NCBI GenBank assembly: GCA_947372405.1
Contig: CANBTO010000189.1
Coordinates: forward strand, 1-8,739
DNA from: Verrucomicrobiaceae bacterium
Lineage (GTDB): Bacteria; Verrucomicrobiota; Verrucomicrobiae; Verrucomicrobiales; Akkermansiaceae
Direction: 5' to 3'
DNA: 8,739 bases
Shown here: in pieces, positions 7,857 through 8,739 of the stretch
How positions within the stretch are numbered: the first letter of the stretch is position 1
Layout of the letters: every line of letters begins with the position of its first letter
Notes under the pieces: model-generated
The model's input: the letters and a program-made list of their open reading frames with translations, nothing else
What the model was told of the DNA's origin: nothing
The model's database searches: none
Translations under genes and position numbers: made by a program

Positions 7857-7859
7857 GAT

Positions 7860-8739
7860 TCAGAGGTTGCGGAGAGACTTGGCGGCATCGCTGCGGGCGG
7901 CGAAAAACGCAGGGACGAGGGCGGCGAGGGAGCAGAGGACGAAAGCCATCAGACCGATGACCGCCTGCTCGACGGGATTGTTGTAGGCTGGCAGCACGCC
8001 GAAGCCGGTGAACGAGGCGGCGAAGGGATCGAAGCCCAGATTGCGGAAAATCCCCTGGATGGGTCCGCGGAAATGGATCACCAGCCGGCCGAGACCTACG
8101 CCAAGCACCGCTCCCATCAGGCCGAGGATCATTCCCTGATAGAGGAACACCCGCACGATCTGGCCGGGAGCCGCGCCGAGCGCCTTCATCACGCCGATCT
8201 CGCGGCGCTTCTGGATGGTAACCGTGAACATCACCGCCATCATCGAGAAGGCGGACACAAGGACAATGAAAGAGAGCGCGAAATACATCATCACCCGCTG
8301 CTGGTTGATCAGCGCGAAGAAAGCCTGGTACTGGTCTCCCCAGGTCAGCAGCGACCAGTCGGGCCCTAACAGTTTTCGGGATTCCGCGGCGACTTGCTCG
8401 GCGGCGTAGGCGTCGTCCAGCCGCAGTGCGATGCCCTGCACGGTGCCGTCGAGCCCGGCGAGGTCCTGGGCGAGAGGCAGCGGCACGAAGAGGTCCGGCG
8501 TGACGGCCATCTGCGATGCCTGATAGATGCCGATGACCTTCGCTTCCTTCGGCAGGACGAACTTGTCGAGATTCTTGAACGTCTCCGCGTTCATCTTCTC
8601 ACGGTCCGTGCTGTTGAGATCGGCGATGGACTTTTCGATCGCGGCCCTGGCCTCCGCGGTGAACGAATAGACTCCGGCGGCCTCATCCTTCTTACCTGCC
8701 TCCATGTTGCGGAGCAGTTGGTCGAGCAGCTCGCGCTCG
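7860..8739 (-). CDS. LolC/LolE-like ABC transporter permease, C-terminal part
   Basis: The reading frame is open to the right edge (visible upstream residues ERELLDQLLRN before the internal Met at 8705), so the true start is outside the window and 8705 is not the start. Seen in the visible 292 residues: the end of a periplasmic domain (ending near TWGDQYQAFFALINQQR), then an FtsX-type module with a helix at about 8291-8217 (MYFALSFIVLVSAFSMMAV), the cytoplasmic coupling segment QKRREIGVMKALGAAPGQIV, a second helix (QGMILGLMGAVLGVGLG) and a last helix ending in ALVPAFFAARSDAAKSLRNL. The order and the K-R-x-E-I-x-x-x-K-A-x-G-A pattern fit lipoprotein-releasing permeases LolC/LolE; a MacB-like exporter permease is the alternative. 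In the Lol system such subunits, with the ATPase LolD, free lipoproteins from the inner membrane. The ATPase is not in the window. Confidence 0.88.
   Translation of the reverse strand, partial: ERELLDQLLRNMEAGKKDEAAGVYSFTAEARAAIEKSIADLNSTDREKMNAETFKNLDKFVLPKEAKVIGIYQASQMAVTPDLFVPLPLAQDLAGLDGTVQGIALRLDDAYAAEQVAAESRKLLGPDWSLLTWGDQYQAFFALINQQRVMMYFALSFIVLVSAFSMMAVMFTVTIQKRREIGVMKALGAAPGQIVRVFLYQGMILGLMGAVLGVGLGRLVIHFRGPIQGIFRNLGFDPFAASFTGFGVLPAYNNPVEQAVIGLMAFVLCSLAALVPAFFAARSDAAKSLRNL

Noticed and set aside
7038..8369. Long open frame of 443 codons on the plus strand
   Set aside because: It is antisense to the GYF_2-RDD and LolC/E-like genes, spans the boundary between them, and its protein is a low-complexity Glu/Gly/Arg/His-rich sequence with no recognisable domain; it is a GC-rich shadow.

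Overview
The window is an ordinary-looking stretch of a GC-rich Gram-negative (diderm) chromosome. The diderm call rests on an outer-membrane efflux factor, a periplasmic adaptor lipoprotein and a LolC/E-like permease. The source is possibly Verrucomicrobiota: a GYF_2-RDD membrane protein, few canonical Shine-Dalgarno sites and a peculiar TTA codon context are compatible with that group, but the sequence does not prove it. I see no RNA genes, insertion sequences, CRISPR arrays or phage genes.

Left arm (1-2094, all minus strand). Reading right to left there is an operon of three genes. The first is a NodT/OprM-type outer-membrane efflux lipoprotein (712-2094). The second is a small K+ channel-like protein with a TVGYGD filter (252-701), starting 10 bp later. 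The third is the 5' end of an SbmA/YddA-type ABC transporter permease (1-255), which overlaps the channel by GTGA and runs off the left edge.

Centre (2095-2646). A divergent control region of about 550 bp holds a 22-bp near-perfect palindrome and two shorter palindromes built from GGAAC/GTTCC half-sites. No local regulator gene is present.

Right of centre (2647-6963, plus strand). A membrane-fusion (adaptor) lipoprotein and a full-length 1049-residue HAE1-type RND pump follow, 6 bp apart. With the divergent outer-membrane factor they supply all three parts of an AcrAB-TolC-like drug or solvent efflux machine.

Right arm (7008-8739, minus strand). A LolC/LolE-like ABC permease enters from the right edge and is followed 3 bp later by a GYF_2-RDD membrane protein. 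They converge on the RND gene with a 44-bp gap.

I found no clearly new multi-gene system. The points most worth a second look are the palindromes in the divergent promoter region, the K+ channel inside an efflux operon, and the fact that all seven TTA codons in real genes sit in the context TG-TTA-G(G/C), with the 7-mer TGTTAGG itself enriched.
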